The notes under the pieces: generated by a model
The model's input: only the letters and a program-made list of their open reading frames with translations
Told to the model about the DNA's origin: nothing
Databases searched by the model: none
Shown here: positions 25,797-34,529 of the stretch, piece after piece
Position numbering within the stretch: position 1 is the stretch's first letter
How the letters are laid out: each line of letters opens with the position of its first letter
Source of the DNA: Raineyella sp044508675
GTDB taxonomy: Bacteria; Actinomycetota; Actinomycetes; Propionibacteriales; Propionibacteriaceae
DNA length: 64,000 bases
Reading direction: 5' to 3'
Assembly (NCBI GenBank): GCA_044508675.1
Contig: JBIQHF010000014.1
Location: forward strand, 22,274-86,273
Made by a program: the position numbers and the translations under genes

Positions 25797-27422
25797 TCAG
25801 GCCTCGGCGAGCAGCCCGGTGATGCGGGCTCCGAGCACGTCCAGTGCCTGCCCGGGCGGGGCGACGACCCGCTGGCCCCCCGAGGGGCACCAGTCGTCAG
25901 CGGATGGTGTCAGCCACAGCACGTGCACGCCGTGCTCGACCAGGTGCAGCACCTGGGCAGTGACTGCACGGCGGTTGGGGACCCGGCCATCGCTGGAGGC
26001 CAGCACGACGCGCAGCCCGGAGGCGGTGCTGGCCAGCTGCAGGGCGCCGTCGAGCGCACGCAGGGACTCCGGGCACCCTGCCGACCCGCCGCCGCAGGCC
26101 GGTTCGACGATCGCCTCGGGCACCAGGCCGGGGTGGACGATCGGGGCCGGGCGATTGTTCCAGGCGACGGCGGCGACATCGCCGCCGATCCGCCGGACCG
26201 CCCAGCTGAGGGCCCAGGTGAGCTCGCTCATCTCCTGGTGGATCGAGCGGCGGGATCCGGAGACGTCCCAGCTGACGCCGACGACGAGCCGCGGCTCCTC
26301 CTGGGGGCGTCGCCTGAGCTGCTGCCAGGGCATCGCCGTGACCCGGGTGTGGGCCACCACCTGGGCGTCGCGCCGCATCAGCTCGGACAGGCGTCCGCGC
26401 CCGGGTGGGACCGGGGAGGGCACCCGGGTCGGCTCGGGCAGGCGCTGGGCCGCGCGGCGCAGCGCTGCGGCGAGTACCCGCGCCGAGGTCCGTACCTCAT
26501 CCGGTGGCGTACGGGTGACCACGTCGCGCTGCCCGGCGACGAAGACCCGGTCCGCGGCCGCCCCGGCATGGGCGCGCAGGTCGGCCTCCTCCTGGCGGTG
26601 GTGGTCGGCCTGCCGCGATGGGGGTGCGAGGACGGACCTGGCCGATCCGGTGATCCCCTGCAGGTCCTGGGCGACCTCCCGGTCCAGCTCGCCAGGCAGT
26701 TGGCCGGGGGCGTCCTCGTCCAGCAGTCGCGACAGCGCCTCGGCGAGCCGGACCAACCGGGGGACGTCCCCGTCGGGGATCTCGACGGCCGCCGCAAGGG
26801 TTCCCCGAAGCTGGGCCATCCCGGACGGTCCCAGCAGCAGCGCCAGCCGATTGGTGACCCGGGCCACTTCGCCGGGCAGGACGACGCCGGCCGGGCCCTG
26901 GGCCACCTGCCACACGGAGGTGGCGATGCCGGGGGTCGGCGAGCCGACGGTGGCGAGCGGGCAGGACACTGCGAGCGCAGCCCGCAACCAGGTCCGGTGG
27001 CCGGGGAAATGGCGCAGCAGTGCGCCGAGGGCACGGGCGGAGTCCAGCACCTCGGCCCACCGGCGGACCTCCTCGGTGGTGTCCTCCGGCAGGGGGCCGA
27101 GAGTGGTGCCGGCGAGGGCTGCGCGGGCGGTGACCACTCCGATCAGCGCGGCGTGGTCGATCCGGGTGTCGGCGACGGACAGGTCGATGCGACGCGGGTC
27201 GACCGAGCGGGGGTCCATCAGGGCGTCGGCGGCCACCTGCACCTCGCCGAGCTCGGGCACGTAGCGGGCGACCCGTGCCTCGGCCTCGGCGGTGGGCTTG
27301 ATCGCGACCACCAGGTCCTGGCGTCCGGAGACCTGGGCCGCCAGCGGCTGCAGGCCGGCGGAGAGCTGGTACCAGGACGGATGCTCGGGGTCCTGCCAGA
27401 CCTCCGTACGGCTGATCGCCAC
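25797..27422 (-). CDS. VWA-domain protein, probable partner of the NorQ/CoxD-type AAA+
   Basis: A 541-residue protein with a C-terminal von Willebrand A domain. The MIDAS motif is Asp386-Val-Ser-Gly-Ser390 in GVSWDVSGS, and the N-terminal 380 residues are helical and unassigned, with the peptide-like ARVARYVPELGEVQ. The layout is like NorD/CoxE/CbbO partners of MoxR ATPases. It starts with GTG after GGGAGG. It lies on the strand opposite its presumed ATPase, divergent from the NCS1 permease, so it has its own promoter near 27430-27500. Confidence 0.78.
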   Translation of the reverse strand: MAISRTEVWQDPEHPSWYQLSAGLQPLAAQVSGRQDLVVAIKPTAEAEARVARYVPELGEVQVAADALMDPRSVDPRRIDLSVADTRIDHAALIGVVTARAALAGTTLGPLPEDTTEEVRRWAEVLDSARALGALLRHFPGHRTWLRAALAVSCPLATVGSPTPGIATSVWQVAQGPAGVVLPGEVARVTNRLALLLGPSGMAQLRGTLAAAVEIPDGDVPRLVRLAEALSRLLDEDAPGQLPGELDREVAQDLQGITGSARSVLAPPSRQADHHRQEEADLRAHAGAAADRVFVAGQRDVVTRTPPDEVRTSARVLAAALRRAAQRLPEPTRVPSPVPPGRGRLSELMRRDAQVVAHTRVTAMPWQQLRRRPQEEPRLVVGVSWDVSGSRRSIHQEMSELTWALSWAVRRIGGDVAAVAWNNRPAPIVHPGLVPEAIVEPACGGGSAGCPESLRALDGALQLASTASGLRVVLASSDGRVPNRRAVTAQVLHLVEHGVHVLWLTPSADDWCPSGGQRVVAPPGQALDVLGARITGLLAEA

Positions 27423-27482
27423 GGCGCCTCCCTGCGTACGGACGAACCCAACAACTTCGATTTAATATTACCACGAACTCTA

Positions 27483-27512
27483 TTGACATCAGAACGAAAG
27501 TTCATGGACTCT
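27483..27512 (+). promoter_or_regulatory. candidate promoter for the NCS1 permease
   Basis: TTGACA (27483-27488), 18 bases, then GACTCT (27507-27512), in the most AT-rich stretch of this part of the window (27457-27515). A GAAC-GAAA-GTTC inverted repeat lies within the spacer, suited to repressor binding. The MarR-like regulator downstream is a candidate. Confidence 0.45.
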
Positions 27513-27603
27513 TGTGCACGTGAGCGGCGTCACGTGCTGGTGCTGCTACATCACAAGTCGGTCTGCGCATCGTCGCGCAGGCCCGTTCCGAAGCGAGGAA
27601 GCA

Positions 27604-29178
27604 ATGGCTGAACGAGCCGCCGACCCCCTGGTCCGGTCACCTCTGACCATCACGTACGAGGACGACCCGCGGGTCGTCGAGGAGCAGCACCACGACGACT
27701 ATTCGAACCACGTCGTCCCGTTGACGATGCGGGTGGGCAGGTGGAGCCTGACGATGTCCTTCTGGGCACTGGTCAGCGCCATGGTGTGGCTGTTCTACGG
27801 CGCCCTGTCCACGAGCCTGTTCGGCACCGTCAACGCCCTGATCGCCATCGTCCTGTCGGTGATCACCTTCGGCCTGATCAACCACGTGCTGGCCCGCTGG
27901 GGTGCGCGTACGGGCCTGAACTCCGTGCTGCTGTCGCGCCAGGCCCTGGGGGTGCTCGGTGCGGCGCTGACCGCCTTCCTGCTCGCCGCGAACGGCACCT
28001 ACTTCGCCGTCTTCGAGAGCAGCACCGTCGCCGTGGCGCTGAACTACTTCACCCCCGGCCTCGACATCCGCGTCTGGTACGCGGTGATCGCCCTGGCCAT
28101 GCTGCCGCTGATGCTGGGCGGCGTGCAGACCTGGATGGCCAAGCTCAACGGGCTGCTGCTGCCGATCTACGCGATCGGGCTGCTGGTCGTGCTGGTCATC
28201 GTCGCGGTCAACTACCCGGTGGACTCCAGCCTGTTCTCCATGACCGGTGTCGTCCCGGCCGAGGCCCGGCCCTACCCCGGCTGGGTGATGGCGTACGTGC
28301 TCTACATGGGCGTCTGGCTGGCGATGGCCAACACCCCCGACTTCGCCCGGTTCGGCAAGCCCGAGGATGCCGGCTTCCACGCCCACGTGAGCTTCGGCTG
28401 GGTGTTCTACACCATCCTGTTCCTGGTGAACGGCTTGGCCGGCGCCTTCCTCGTCCACACCGTCACCCCGGGTGCCGAAGCCGCCGAGGCCGGCATCGTG
28501 GTCGCCATCTGCCAGGCCACCGGCCTGTTCGGACTGCTGTTCATCATCGTGTCGCAGCTGCGGATCAACACGCTCAACTACTACGAGGCATCCATCAACG
28601 CCAACCGCTTCATCCGTACGCTGACCGGCGTACGCGTGTCGCGGCTCCTGCTGGTCGCCGTGATCACCGTGCTGGTCTTCCTGCTGATGCTGACCAACGT
28701 GTTCAGCTACATCCAGCGCATGCTGGGCTGGCAGGCGGTCTTCCTGGTCGGCTGGGTCGGGATCATCATGACCCACTACTTCCTCACCGGCCGCGGACGG
28801 GTGACCGAGTTCCGGGCCCAGCGGCTCCCGGCGGTCACCTGGGGCCTGGGGGTGTGGATCATCTCCACCGCCCTGGGCATCGGCCTGCAGGAGATCCCGG
28901 GCGCGCCGCCCGCCCTGTCGTCCATCGCCCCGATCGTGTCCCTGGTCGTCAGCGTCGTCCTCTACGCCCTGGTGCTGCTCCTGAAGCGCGACCGGGAGGT
29001 CGCGCAGCCGCTGGACACCTGGAAGCCCGAGATCGAGGACCCGTGGAGGGCCTACCTGGCCTGTGCGGTGTGTGAGCGGTCGTACGTGGCCGTCGAGGTG
29101 GACCAGAACCTGCACGACGACGGGTCGCCGGTCTGCGACACCTGCGCGGTCGGGTACCGGGCCCGGCACTTCGACTGA
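27604..29178 (+). CDS. NCS1-family nucleobase/cation permease with C-terminal zinc ribbon
   Basis: A 524-residue transporter with about twelve membrane segments between residues 45 and 460. Family blocks include NHVLARWGARTGLNSVLLSRQALG and MANTPDFARFGKPED. NCS1 carriers import cytosine, uracil, allantoin, hydantoins, thiamine or pyridoxine, so the substrate is probably a small nitrogen heterocycle. Unusually, the cytoplasmic tail holds Cys487, Cys490, Cys511 and Cys514 as two CxxC pairs, a rubredoxin-like zinc ribbon. ATG at 27604 follows GAGGAAG. Confidence 0.87.
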   Translation: MAERAADPLVRSPLTITYEDDPRVVEEQHHDDYSNHVVPLTMRVGRWSLTMSFWALVSAMVWLFYGALSTSLFGTVNALIAIVLSVITFGLINHVLARWGARTGLNSVLLSRQALGVLGAALTAFLLAANGTYFAVFESSTVAVALNYFTPGLDIRVWYAVIALAMLPLMLGGVQTWMAKLNGLLLPIYAIGLLVVLVIVAVNYPVDSSLFSMTGVVPAEARPYPGWVMAYVLYMGVWLAMANTPDFARFGKPEDAGFHAHVSFGWVFYTILFLVNGLAGAFLVHTVTPGAEAAEAGIVVAICQATGLFGLLFIIVSQLRINTLNYYEASINANRFIRTLTGVRVSRLLLVAVITVLVFLLMLTNVFSYIQRMLGWQAVFLVGWVGIIMTHYFLTGRGRVTEFRAQRLPAVTWGLGVWIISTALGIGLQEIPGAPPALSSIAPIVSLVVSVVLYALVLLLKRDREVAQPLDTWKPEIEDPWRAYLACAVCERSYVAVEVDQNLHDDGSPVCDTCAVGYRARHFD

Positions 29179-29240
29179 CCGGACCGGCAGGTCCTCGTGA
29201 ACGGGGGAGGGGTGCTCGGTGCACCCTTCCCCCGTCCCGG

Positions 29241-29846
29241 TCACTCGTCGTCCACCTCGCCGAAGAGGGTGTTGGGGTTGAGGCTCGCGGCGGTGCGGGA
29301 GGAGGCGTCGTACATCCCCGCCAGCATGGACAGGGCGCGGGTGGCCGACTGCAGCCGGTTCAGGAACCCCTCGTCGGACATCATCAGGTCCATCAGCACC
29401 TTCACCCGCAGTGCGGAGTACCGCTCGGTCCAGCGGACCCCCTCCTCGGTCGCCTCGAACACGGTCGAGGTGCCCGACTTGGTCTTGGTGATCAACCCGA
29501 TCGAGACCATCTTGCGGAGCGCGTACTGCACGTTGGGCAGGTCATCGCGGTTCAGGAAGCGGGCGATCGTCGTGGCGTCCTTGGGGCGGTCCTGCATCCG
29601 CACGACATGCATGATGACGACCTCGTTGAACCCGAGCTCGGGCTCCCCGACCAGGCGCGAGGTCTGGATGACATAGCGCTCGAAGGCCGAGGAGGCGGCC
29701 ATCAGGGCGAACTCGAAGTTCGTGATCTCGGTCTCCTCGGGCGAGCGAGCCAGGTGCCATTCCCGAGAGGTGGCGTACCAGCCCGTCGCCTGGTCCGACG
29801 GGACGGGGCTGTTCGGGTTGAACGGGGGGTCACTGATATCGGCCAC
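29241..29846 (-). CDS. MarR-like winged-helix regulator
   Basis: A 201-residue winged-helix protein. Residues 60-140 hold the DNA-binding part: LGFNEVVIMHVVRMQDRPKDATTIARFLNRDDLPNVQYALRKMVSIGLITKTKSG, displayed here in pieces as a helix-turn-helix and wing. Flanking helices fit MarR-type dimerisation. It starts with GTG exactly where transcription should begin, so the message is probably leaderless. It converges on the permease gene and likely regulates the permease or the whole amide/oxygenase cluster. Confidence 0.78.
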   Translation of the reverse strand: MADISDPPFNPNSPVPSDQATGWYATSREWHLARSPEETEITNFEFALMAASSAFERYVIQTSRLVGEPELGFNEVVIMHVVRMQDRPKDATTIARFLNRDDLPNVQYALRKMVSIGLITKTKSGTSTVFEATEEGVRWTERYSALRVKVLMDLMMSDEGFLNRLQSATRALSMLAGMYDASSRTAASLNPNTLFGEVDDE

Positions 29847-29848
29847 GC

Positions 29849-29881
29849 CACTGTTATACCCGCACGCCCTGTCAGTGTCCG
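29849..29881 (-). promoter_or_regulatory. promoter and inverted repeat for the MarR-like gene
   Basis: On the minus strand CGGACA (29876-29881), 17 bases, then TATAAC (29853-29858). The start codon is seven bases after the -10, so transcription would begin at the GTG itself. CACTG (29849-29853) and CAGTG (29873-29877) form an inverted repeat that brackets the -10, a likely autorepression site. Confidence 0.5.
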
Positions 29882-29965
29882 ATTATGGGTTCCGCCACCG
29901 AGCGCCCTATGACCTGGATCACAAAAGGGTCTACCGTTCCGAGGCCCGGAAGGTTAGCGTGCCTC

Positions 29966-30652
29966 ATGGACAGCATGCTGATCGACGAGACCATGGACAC
30001 CACGGCAACGGAGAGCCCGGCGCGGGACAACCCGGTGCCCGATCCCACCACCTTGGCCCAACGGGAGCGCCGCGCGCTCGCCGACCTCCTGCTGCAGGTG
30101 GGGCCGGAGGCGCCCACGATGTGCGAGGGCTGGATGACCTACGACCTGGTCGCCCACCTGTGGACCCGGGAGACCGAACCCGCCGCGATGCTCGGCGCCA
30201 TGGGTGGCCCCTTCGCGGGCCTGGCCGATGCCCGGCGCGAACGGGCCAAGCAGCAGCACGCGTACGAGGAACTCGTCGAGCTGGTCCGCTCCGGACCCCG
30301 GCCCGGCTCCCCGCTGCGCCGCTTCGACCAGTCCGCCAACACCCTCGAGTTCCTGGTCCACCACGAGGACGTCCGACGCGGCGCCGACCTCTCGGTGCCC
30401 GCGCGGGAGATGTCCTACCAGGACGATCAGGACATCGTCGGCAGGCTCGGGGTGCCGGCCCAGCTGCGGCTCGGCCGCCGCGGAGTGCAGACCGTGCTGG
30501 TCGACCAGGAGTCCGGACACGTGGTGCGGGTCGGCCAGGGCGCCGTGGTGACGGTCACCGGCCCGCCGACCGAGCTGGCATTGTACGTGTTCGGCCGCCG
30601 CGCGCACGTCGACGTGCACGGCCCGGTCGCCCCGGACGGCCCGGACGACTGA
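29966..30652 (+). CDS. TIGR03085-like DinB/maleylpyruvate-isomerase-fold protein
   Basis: A 228-residue protein of the mycothiol-dependent maleylpyruvate isomerase N-terminal superfamily (DinB fold), closest to the actinobacterial TIGR03085 group. Typical blocks are ERRALADLLLQVGPEAPTMCEGW, the helix YDLVAHLWTRET with its metal-ligand histidine, and EFLVHHEDVRRG with two more. The function is unknown; relatives may use mycothiol. ATG at 29966 has GGAAGG at slightly long spacing, and ATG at 29993 is an alternative. It is not clearly part of the catabolic cluster. Confidence 0.75.
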   Translation: MDSMLIDETMDTTATESPARDNPVPDPTTLAQRERRALADLLLQVGPEAPTMCEGWMTYDLVAHLWTRETEPAAMLGAMGGPFAGLADARRERAKQQHAYEELVELVRSGPRPGSPLRRFDQSANTLEFLVHHEDVRRGADLSVPAREMSYQDDQDIVGRLGVPAQLRLGRRGVQTVLVDQESGHVVRVGQGAVVTVTGPPTELALYVFGRRAHVDVHGPVAPDGPDD

Positions 30653-30659
30653 GCCCGGC

Positions 30660-30944
30660 TCAGGAGACCTTCTGGTCACCCATCTCGCGGCTGGCGAGCA
30701 CGAAGGTCGAGCCGACGCCCAGCACGACACCGACCACGAGCAGGACCGATGACGAGGCCACCACTCCGATGACGACCAGGATGACGGCGATGCCGATCAG
30801 GAGGCCGGTCACCGCGAACAGCGGCCGGGCGACGGGGGACCGTCGGGCGGTCACGTCGTCGGTGCTGGTGGCGGTGTCGGTGGTGTCGGCGGTCCCGGTG
30901 TCCCGGTGGGAGGATATCTGCGAGTCAGTGGTCCTGGGCGGCAT
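30660..30944 (-). CDS. small two-helix membrane protein
   Basis: A 94-residue protein with a Thr/Asp-rich N-terminus (residues 1-38) and two hydrophobic helices, about residues 42-62 and 63-82. It ends in SREMGDQKVS. No known family recognised. The start at 30944 follows AGCAGG; the longer frame to 31052 adds arginine-rich residues without support. Confidence 0.55.
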   Translation of the reverse strand: MPPRTTDSQISSHRDTGTADTTDTATSTDDVTARRSPVARPLFAVTGLLIGIAVILVVIGVVASSSVLLVVGVVLGVGSTFVLASREMGDQKVS

Positions 30945-31140
30945 GACAACCTGCTTCCGCGGTGGGGTGCTGCGATGGGCCAGTACGAGGTCCCGAGGGC
31001 CGTACGCGCACCGCCGCGCTGCGGGCGTGGATCCGGCTCGGATCGGGATCATCTGACCACACGCACGGGGTCATCGCCCAACGCCGTCCCGTGTGGGGCG
31101 GGCCCTATCGCGAACGGGCGGGACCGGGCACTCTGGAGGC

Positions 31141-32952
31141 ATGACTGCCCGGCCTGCGCCCCAGCCACCGCTCGAGGACTACGCCCTGCTCGCCGACCGG
31201 CACACCGGCCCGCTGGTCTCCCGCGCCGGGAGCATCGACTGGCTGTGCCTGCCGAGGTTCGACGACGATGCGGTCTTCGCGGCGATCCTCGGCACCCCCG
31301 AAAACGGGCGCTGGCTGGTCGCCCCGGTCGACGGTGAGGTCATTCATCGGGCGTACGTCGGGGACACCTTCGTGCTGGAGACGTTGTGGCGGACCCCCAC
31401 CGGTGACGTGCTGTGCCGGGACTTCATGCCCGACAACGCGGACCGCAACGACATCATCCGGTCGGCGGAGTGCCTGACCGGGGAAGTGGTCATCCACCAG
31501 GAACTGGTGATGCGCTTCGGCTACGGCGAGAACCTGCCGTGGGTGCGGCGGGTCCGCGGCCCGGCGGGGGAGCGGCTGGTCGCCGTCGCCGGGCCGGACG
31601 CGCTGTGCCTGGACGGCCCGCTGCCCCGGGCCGTGGACGGCCACCACGTCGGCGACGTGACGCTGCGGGCGGGGGACGAGGTGCACTGGAACCTGACCTG
31701 GTTCCCCAGCTACCATCCGCTGCCCGAGGTCCTCGATCCGGGCCCGGAACTGGCGTCGACCCTGGTCAACTGGCAGCAGTGGAGCGCCTCGATCCAGCTC
31801 GAGGGCTACCCGCCGGCGGTGCGTCGCTCGCTGCTGGTGCTGCGCGCCCTGACCCACCACGACACCGGTGGGATCGCTGCGGCGCCGACCACCTCGCTGC
31901 CGGAGGAGTGGGGTGGTGAACGCAATTGGGACTACCGCTTCTGCTGGCTGCGCGACTCCGCCCTCACCATCGAGGCGATGGCCAACCACGGCGCCGCGCA
32001 CGGCCAGTGGCGCAACTGGCTGCTGCGCGCGATCGCCGGGGACCACGACCGGATGCGGATCATGTACGGCCTGGGCGGCGAGCGCCTCGGGCCCGAGACC
32101 ACCCTCCAGCACCTGCCCGGCTACGCCGACTCGCGGCCGGTGCGGGTCGGCAACGGCGCCGCCGACCAGTACCAGGCCGACGTGGTCGGGGAGGTGATGA
32201 TCTCCCTGTGCCGGATCCGGGAGATCGGGGTGACCGAGGACCGCTTCTCCTGGGCGCTGCAACGGGCCCTGCTGAGGTTCGCCGAGGAGCGGTTCGACCA
32301 GCCGGACCACGGCATCTGGGAGGTCCGCGGCCCGGCCCGCTACTTCACCCACTCCCGGGTGATGATGTGGGCCGCGTTCGACCGGGGCATCCAGGCAGTG
32401 GAGAACTACGGGCTCAAGGGCCCGGTCGATACCTGGCGCGCGTTGCGCGACCGGCTGCGGACCGAGATCGAGAGCAACGGCTGGAACGCCGACCTGAACA
32501 GCTTCACCCAGGCGTACGGCGCCACGACGGTCGATGCGGCACTGCTGGCCCTGCCGCAGACCGGCTTCATCGCGTGGGACGACCCGCGGATGCTCGGCAC
32601 CGTCGCAAGGATCGAGGCCGACCTGATGACCCCCTCAGGACTGCTCCTGCGCTACCACACCGCCGAGACCGACGACGGCGTGGCCGGGGACGAGCACACC
32701 TTCCTGCTGTGCAGCTTCTGGCTGGTCGCCCAGTATGCCCACACCGGTCGGCTCGAGGAGGCCCGACGCCTGTTCGACCAGTTGCTGTCCTACCGCAGCG
32801 ACGTCGGGCTGCTGTCCGAGGAGTATGACGTGGCCACCGGCCGGCTGTCCGGCAACTACCCGCAGGCGTTCAGCCACCTGGGGCTGGTGCAGGCGGCCGA
32901 CGCCCTGCGCCGGGCCGAGGGACGGATCGGCCACGGCTCCGACGAACGGTAG
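31141..32952 (+). CDS. glycoside hydrolase family 15 (glucoamylase/trehalase-like)
   Basis: A 603-residue GH15 enzyme. The N-terminal beta-sandwich starts with YALLADRHTGPLVSRAGSIDWLCLPRFD, the standard opening of this bacterial group. The catalytic (alpha/alpha)6 barrel contains RNWDYRFCWLRDSALTI and, near the C-terminus, LLSEEYDVATGRLSGNYPQAFSHLGL with the second catalytic Glu. Relatives are trehalases in mycobacteria or dextran/starch glucosidases. No signal peptide, so it is cytoplasmic, acting on trehalose or internal alpha-glucan. It is unrelated to the surrounding catabolism. Confidence 0.88.
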   Translation: MTARPAPQPPLEDYALLADRHTGPLVSRAGSIDWLCLPRFDDDAVFAAILGTPENGRWLVAPVDGEVIHRAYVGDTFVLETLWRTPTGDVLCRDFMPDNADRNDIIRSAECLTGEVVIHQELVMRFGYGENLPWVRRVRGPAGERLVAVAGPDALCLDGPLPRAVDGHHVGDVTLRAGDEVHWNLTWFPSYHPLPEVLDPGPELASTLVNWQQWSASIQLEGYPPAVRRSLLVLRALTHHDTGGIAAAPTTSLPEEWGGERNWDYRFCWLRDSALTIEAMANHGAAHGQWRNWLLRAIAGDHDRMRIMYGLGGERLGPETTLQHLPGYADSRPVRVGNGAADQYQADVVGEVMISLCRIREIGVTEDRFSWALQRALLRFAEERFDQPDHGIWEVRGPARYFTHSRVMMWAAFDRGIQAVENYGLKGPVDTWRALRDRLRTEIESNGWNADLNSFTQAYGATTVDAALLALPQTGFIAWDDPRMLGTVARIEADLMTPSGLLLRYHTAETDDGVAGDEHTFLLCSFWLVAQYAHTGRLEEARRLFDQLLSYRSDVGLLSEEYDVATGRLSGNYPQAFSHLGLVQAADALRRAEGRIGHGSDER

Positions 32953-32986
32953 GGACGGACGACAGCACGGTACGGGCGAGGGCAGG

Positions 32987-33925
32987 TCAGGCCCGCCCGG
33001 CCTCGGCGACCCGGCGCAGGTGTGCCAGCAGCAGCTGGACGGTCGGCTTCCTGGGATGGTCCTCGACCCAGAGCACGCCGGTCCGACTGCCGATGTGGCA
33101 GTCGGTGACGTCCAGCACCGCGGCATCCGGCAGCGGCGCGACGGTCGACCGGGGCATCGCCCCGACGAAGCCCCCCTCGGTCACCAGCAGCGCAGCGGTC
33201 GACGACGCGGCGCACTCCACGGTCCGCCGCGGCAGTGGGACCCCGGCGCGGGCAAAGGCGGTCTCCAGCTCGGTGCGCAGGTAGGTCCCGCTGGTCGGCA
33301 GGATCCACTGCTCGTCGGCCAGGTCGGCCAGGCCCACCGGACCGGCGCCCACCCACCGACCGCCCGCCCCGCAGACGATCGCGATCGTCTCCTCGTACAG
33401 CAGCTCGAAGTGCAGGTCCTCCCCGGCGACCCGGGCGTGGGTCGCGGCGAAGCCCTCCCGGGTGATCATCAAGTCGATCTCCCCGTGCACCAACATCTGG
33501 GCCAAGTGCTCCGGCAGGTTCTCCCGTACCACGACCTCGACCCGGGGACGTTCGTGCTTCAGGGCGGCGATGGCCCGTGGCAGCAGGGTGGTGGCCCCGG
33601 CCAGGTGCACCCCCACGCTCACCGTGCCGGCCTCGCCATCGGCGACCTGGCGGACCTGCTCGGCACCGACCCGCAGGTGGGACAGCGCCGCCCGGGCATG
33701 GTCCAGGAAGGACTCGGTGTAGTCCACCGGGCGCATGCCGCTCGGGGTCCGCTCGAACAGCGGGGCCCCGAGGATCTCCTCCAGTTCCCGGATCGACCGG
33801 GTGACCGACGGCTGGCTGAGGTAGAGCCGCTGTGCCGCCGCGACCGCGGTGCCCTCCTCGGCGACGGCCAGGGCCACCTGCAGGTGCTGCAGTTTCAGCC
33901 GGCTCCGGAGCACATCCTCGTCCAC
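32987..33925 (-). CDS. LysR-family transcriptional regulator
   Basis: A 312-residue LysR regulator. The N-terminal winged helix is LKLQHLQVALAVAEEGTAVAAAQRLYLSQPSVTRSIRELEEILG in the family pattern, followed by FERTPSGMRPVDYT and an effector domain. It probably starts at GTG 33925: the longer frame to 34093 would cross into the divergent RidA gene and has no LysR similarity. It faces RidA, HAAO and ACMSD with a T-N11-A box between, so it most likely activates these in response to an aminoaromatic effector. Confidence 0.87.
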   Translation of the reverse strand: MDEDVLRSRLKLQHLQVALAVAEEGTAVAAAQRLYLSQPSVTRSIRELEEILGAPLFERTPSGMRPVDYTESFLDHARAALSHLRVGAEQVRQVADGEAGTVSVGVHLAGATTLLPRAIAALKHERPRVEVVVRENLPEHLAQMLVHGEIDLMITREGFAATHARVAGEDLHFELLYEETIAIVCGAGGRWVGAGPVGLADLADEQWILPTSGTYLRTELETAFARAGVPLPRRTVECAASSTAALLVTEGGFVGAMPRSTVAPLPDAAVLDVTDCHIGSRTGVLWVEDHPRKPTVQLLLAHLRRVAEAGRA

Positions 33926-33958
33926 GGGCCCATTGTGGCCCACTGCGGTCGGCGCACC

Positions 33959-33979
33959 GCTATGCGCCGACCGGATAGC
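33959..33979. promoter_or_regulatory. LysR-type T-N11-A box
   Basis: GCTAT-N11-ATAGC is an inverted repeat with 5-bp arms containing the T-N11-A core that LysR regulators bind. It sits between the divergent lysR-type gene and the RidA-HAAO-ACMSD operon, about 100 bases before the RidA start. Confidence 0.65.
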
Positions 33980-34080
33980 CCCATCCGACCTTGGTATTGG
34001 ACGTCCCGCGGCCTCCTCCCGGACGATGGGGGTGTCCTGGAGCACATCCATCCCACGTCCATCCCACGAGGAGCAGCCCC

Positions 34081-34500
34081 ATGCCCGAAGCACGCGTCGT
34101 CGAGCACCTGGCCAAGCCGCGGGGCAGGTTCCCGCATATCCGGCGGGCCGGGGACTTCCTGTACGTGTCCGGCACCAGCAGCCGACGCCCGGACAACTCC
34201 TTCGCCGGCGCCGAGGTCGACGAGATGGGCGTGACCCGGCTCGACATCGCCGCCCAGACCCGGGCGGTGATCGAGAACATCGGCGAGATCCTCCGCTCCC
34301 AGGGCGCCGACCTGTCCGACCTGGTCCAGGTCACCACCTACCTGGTCAACATGAACGACTTCGGCGGCTACAACGAGGTGTACGCCGAGTACTTCGACGA
34401 GACCGGCCCCTCGCGGACCACCGTGGCGGTCCACCAGCTCCCCCATCCCCTGCTGCTGATCGAGATGCAGGCCGTCGCGTACGCCCCGACCCGCAGCTGA
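34081..34500 (+). CDS. RidA-family deaminase, probable 2-aminomuconate deaminase
   Basis: A 139-residue RidA/YjgF/TdcF-fold protein. Arg112 in GPSRTTVAV and Glu128 in LLIEMQAVAY are the residues that bind and activate imine substrates. Other blocks are FLYVSGTSSRRPDN and IGEILRSQGADLSDLVQVTTYLVN. In 2-nitrobenzoate and 2-aminophenol pathways such proteins (NbaF-like) deaminate 2-aminomuconate, and the next two genes make that compound's precursor. So this specific role is likely, though imine deamination is the safe call. The ribosome site is GAGGAG. Confidence 0.82.
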   Translation: MPEARVVEHLAKPRGRFPHIRRAGDFLYVSGTSSRRPDNSFAGAEVDEMGVTRLDIAAQTRAVIENIGEILRSQGADLSDLVQVTTYLVNMNDFGGYNEVYAEYFDETGPSRTTVAVHQLPHPLLLIEMQAVAYAPTRS

Positions 34501-34529
34501 CCACCCCTGCCATCGAGAGGCGATGCACC

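Noticed and set aside
33926..34093. Longer LysR start at 34093
   Set aside because: It would overlap the divergent RidA gene and cover the LysR box; the winged helix begins right after GTG 33925.
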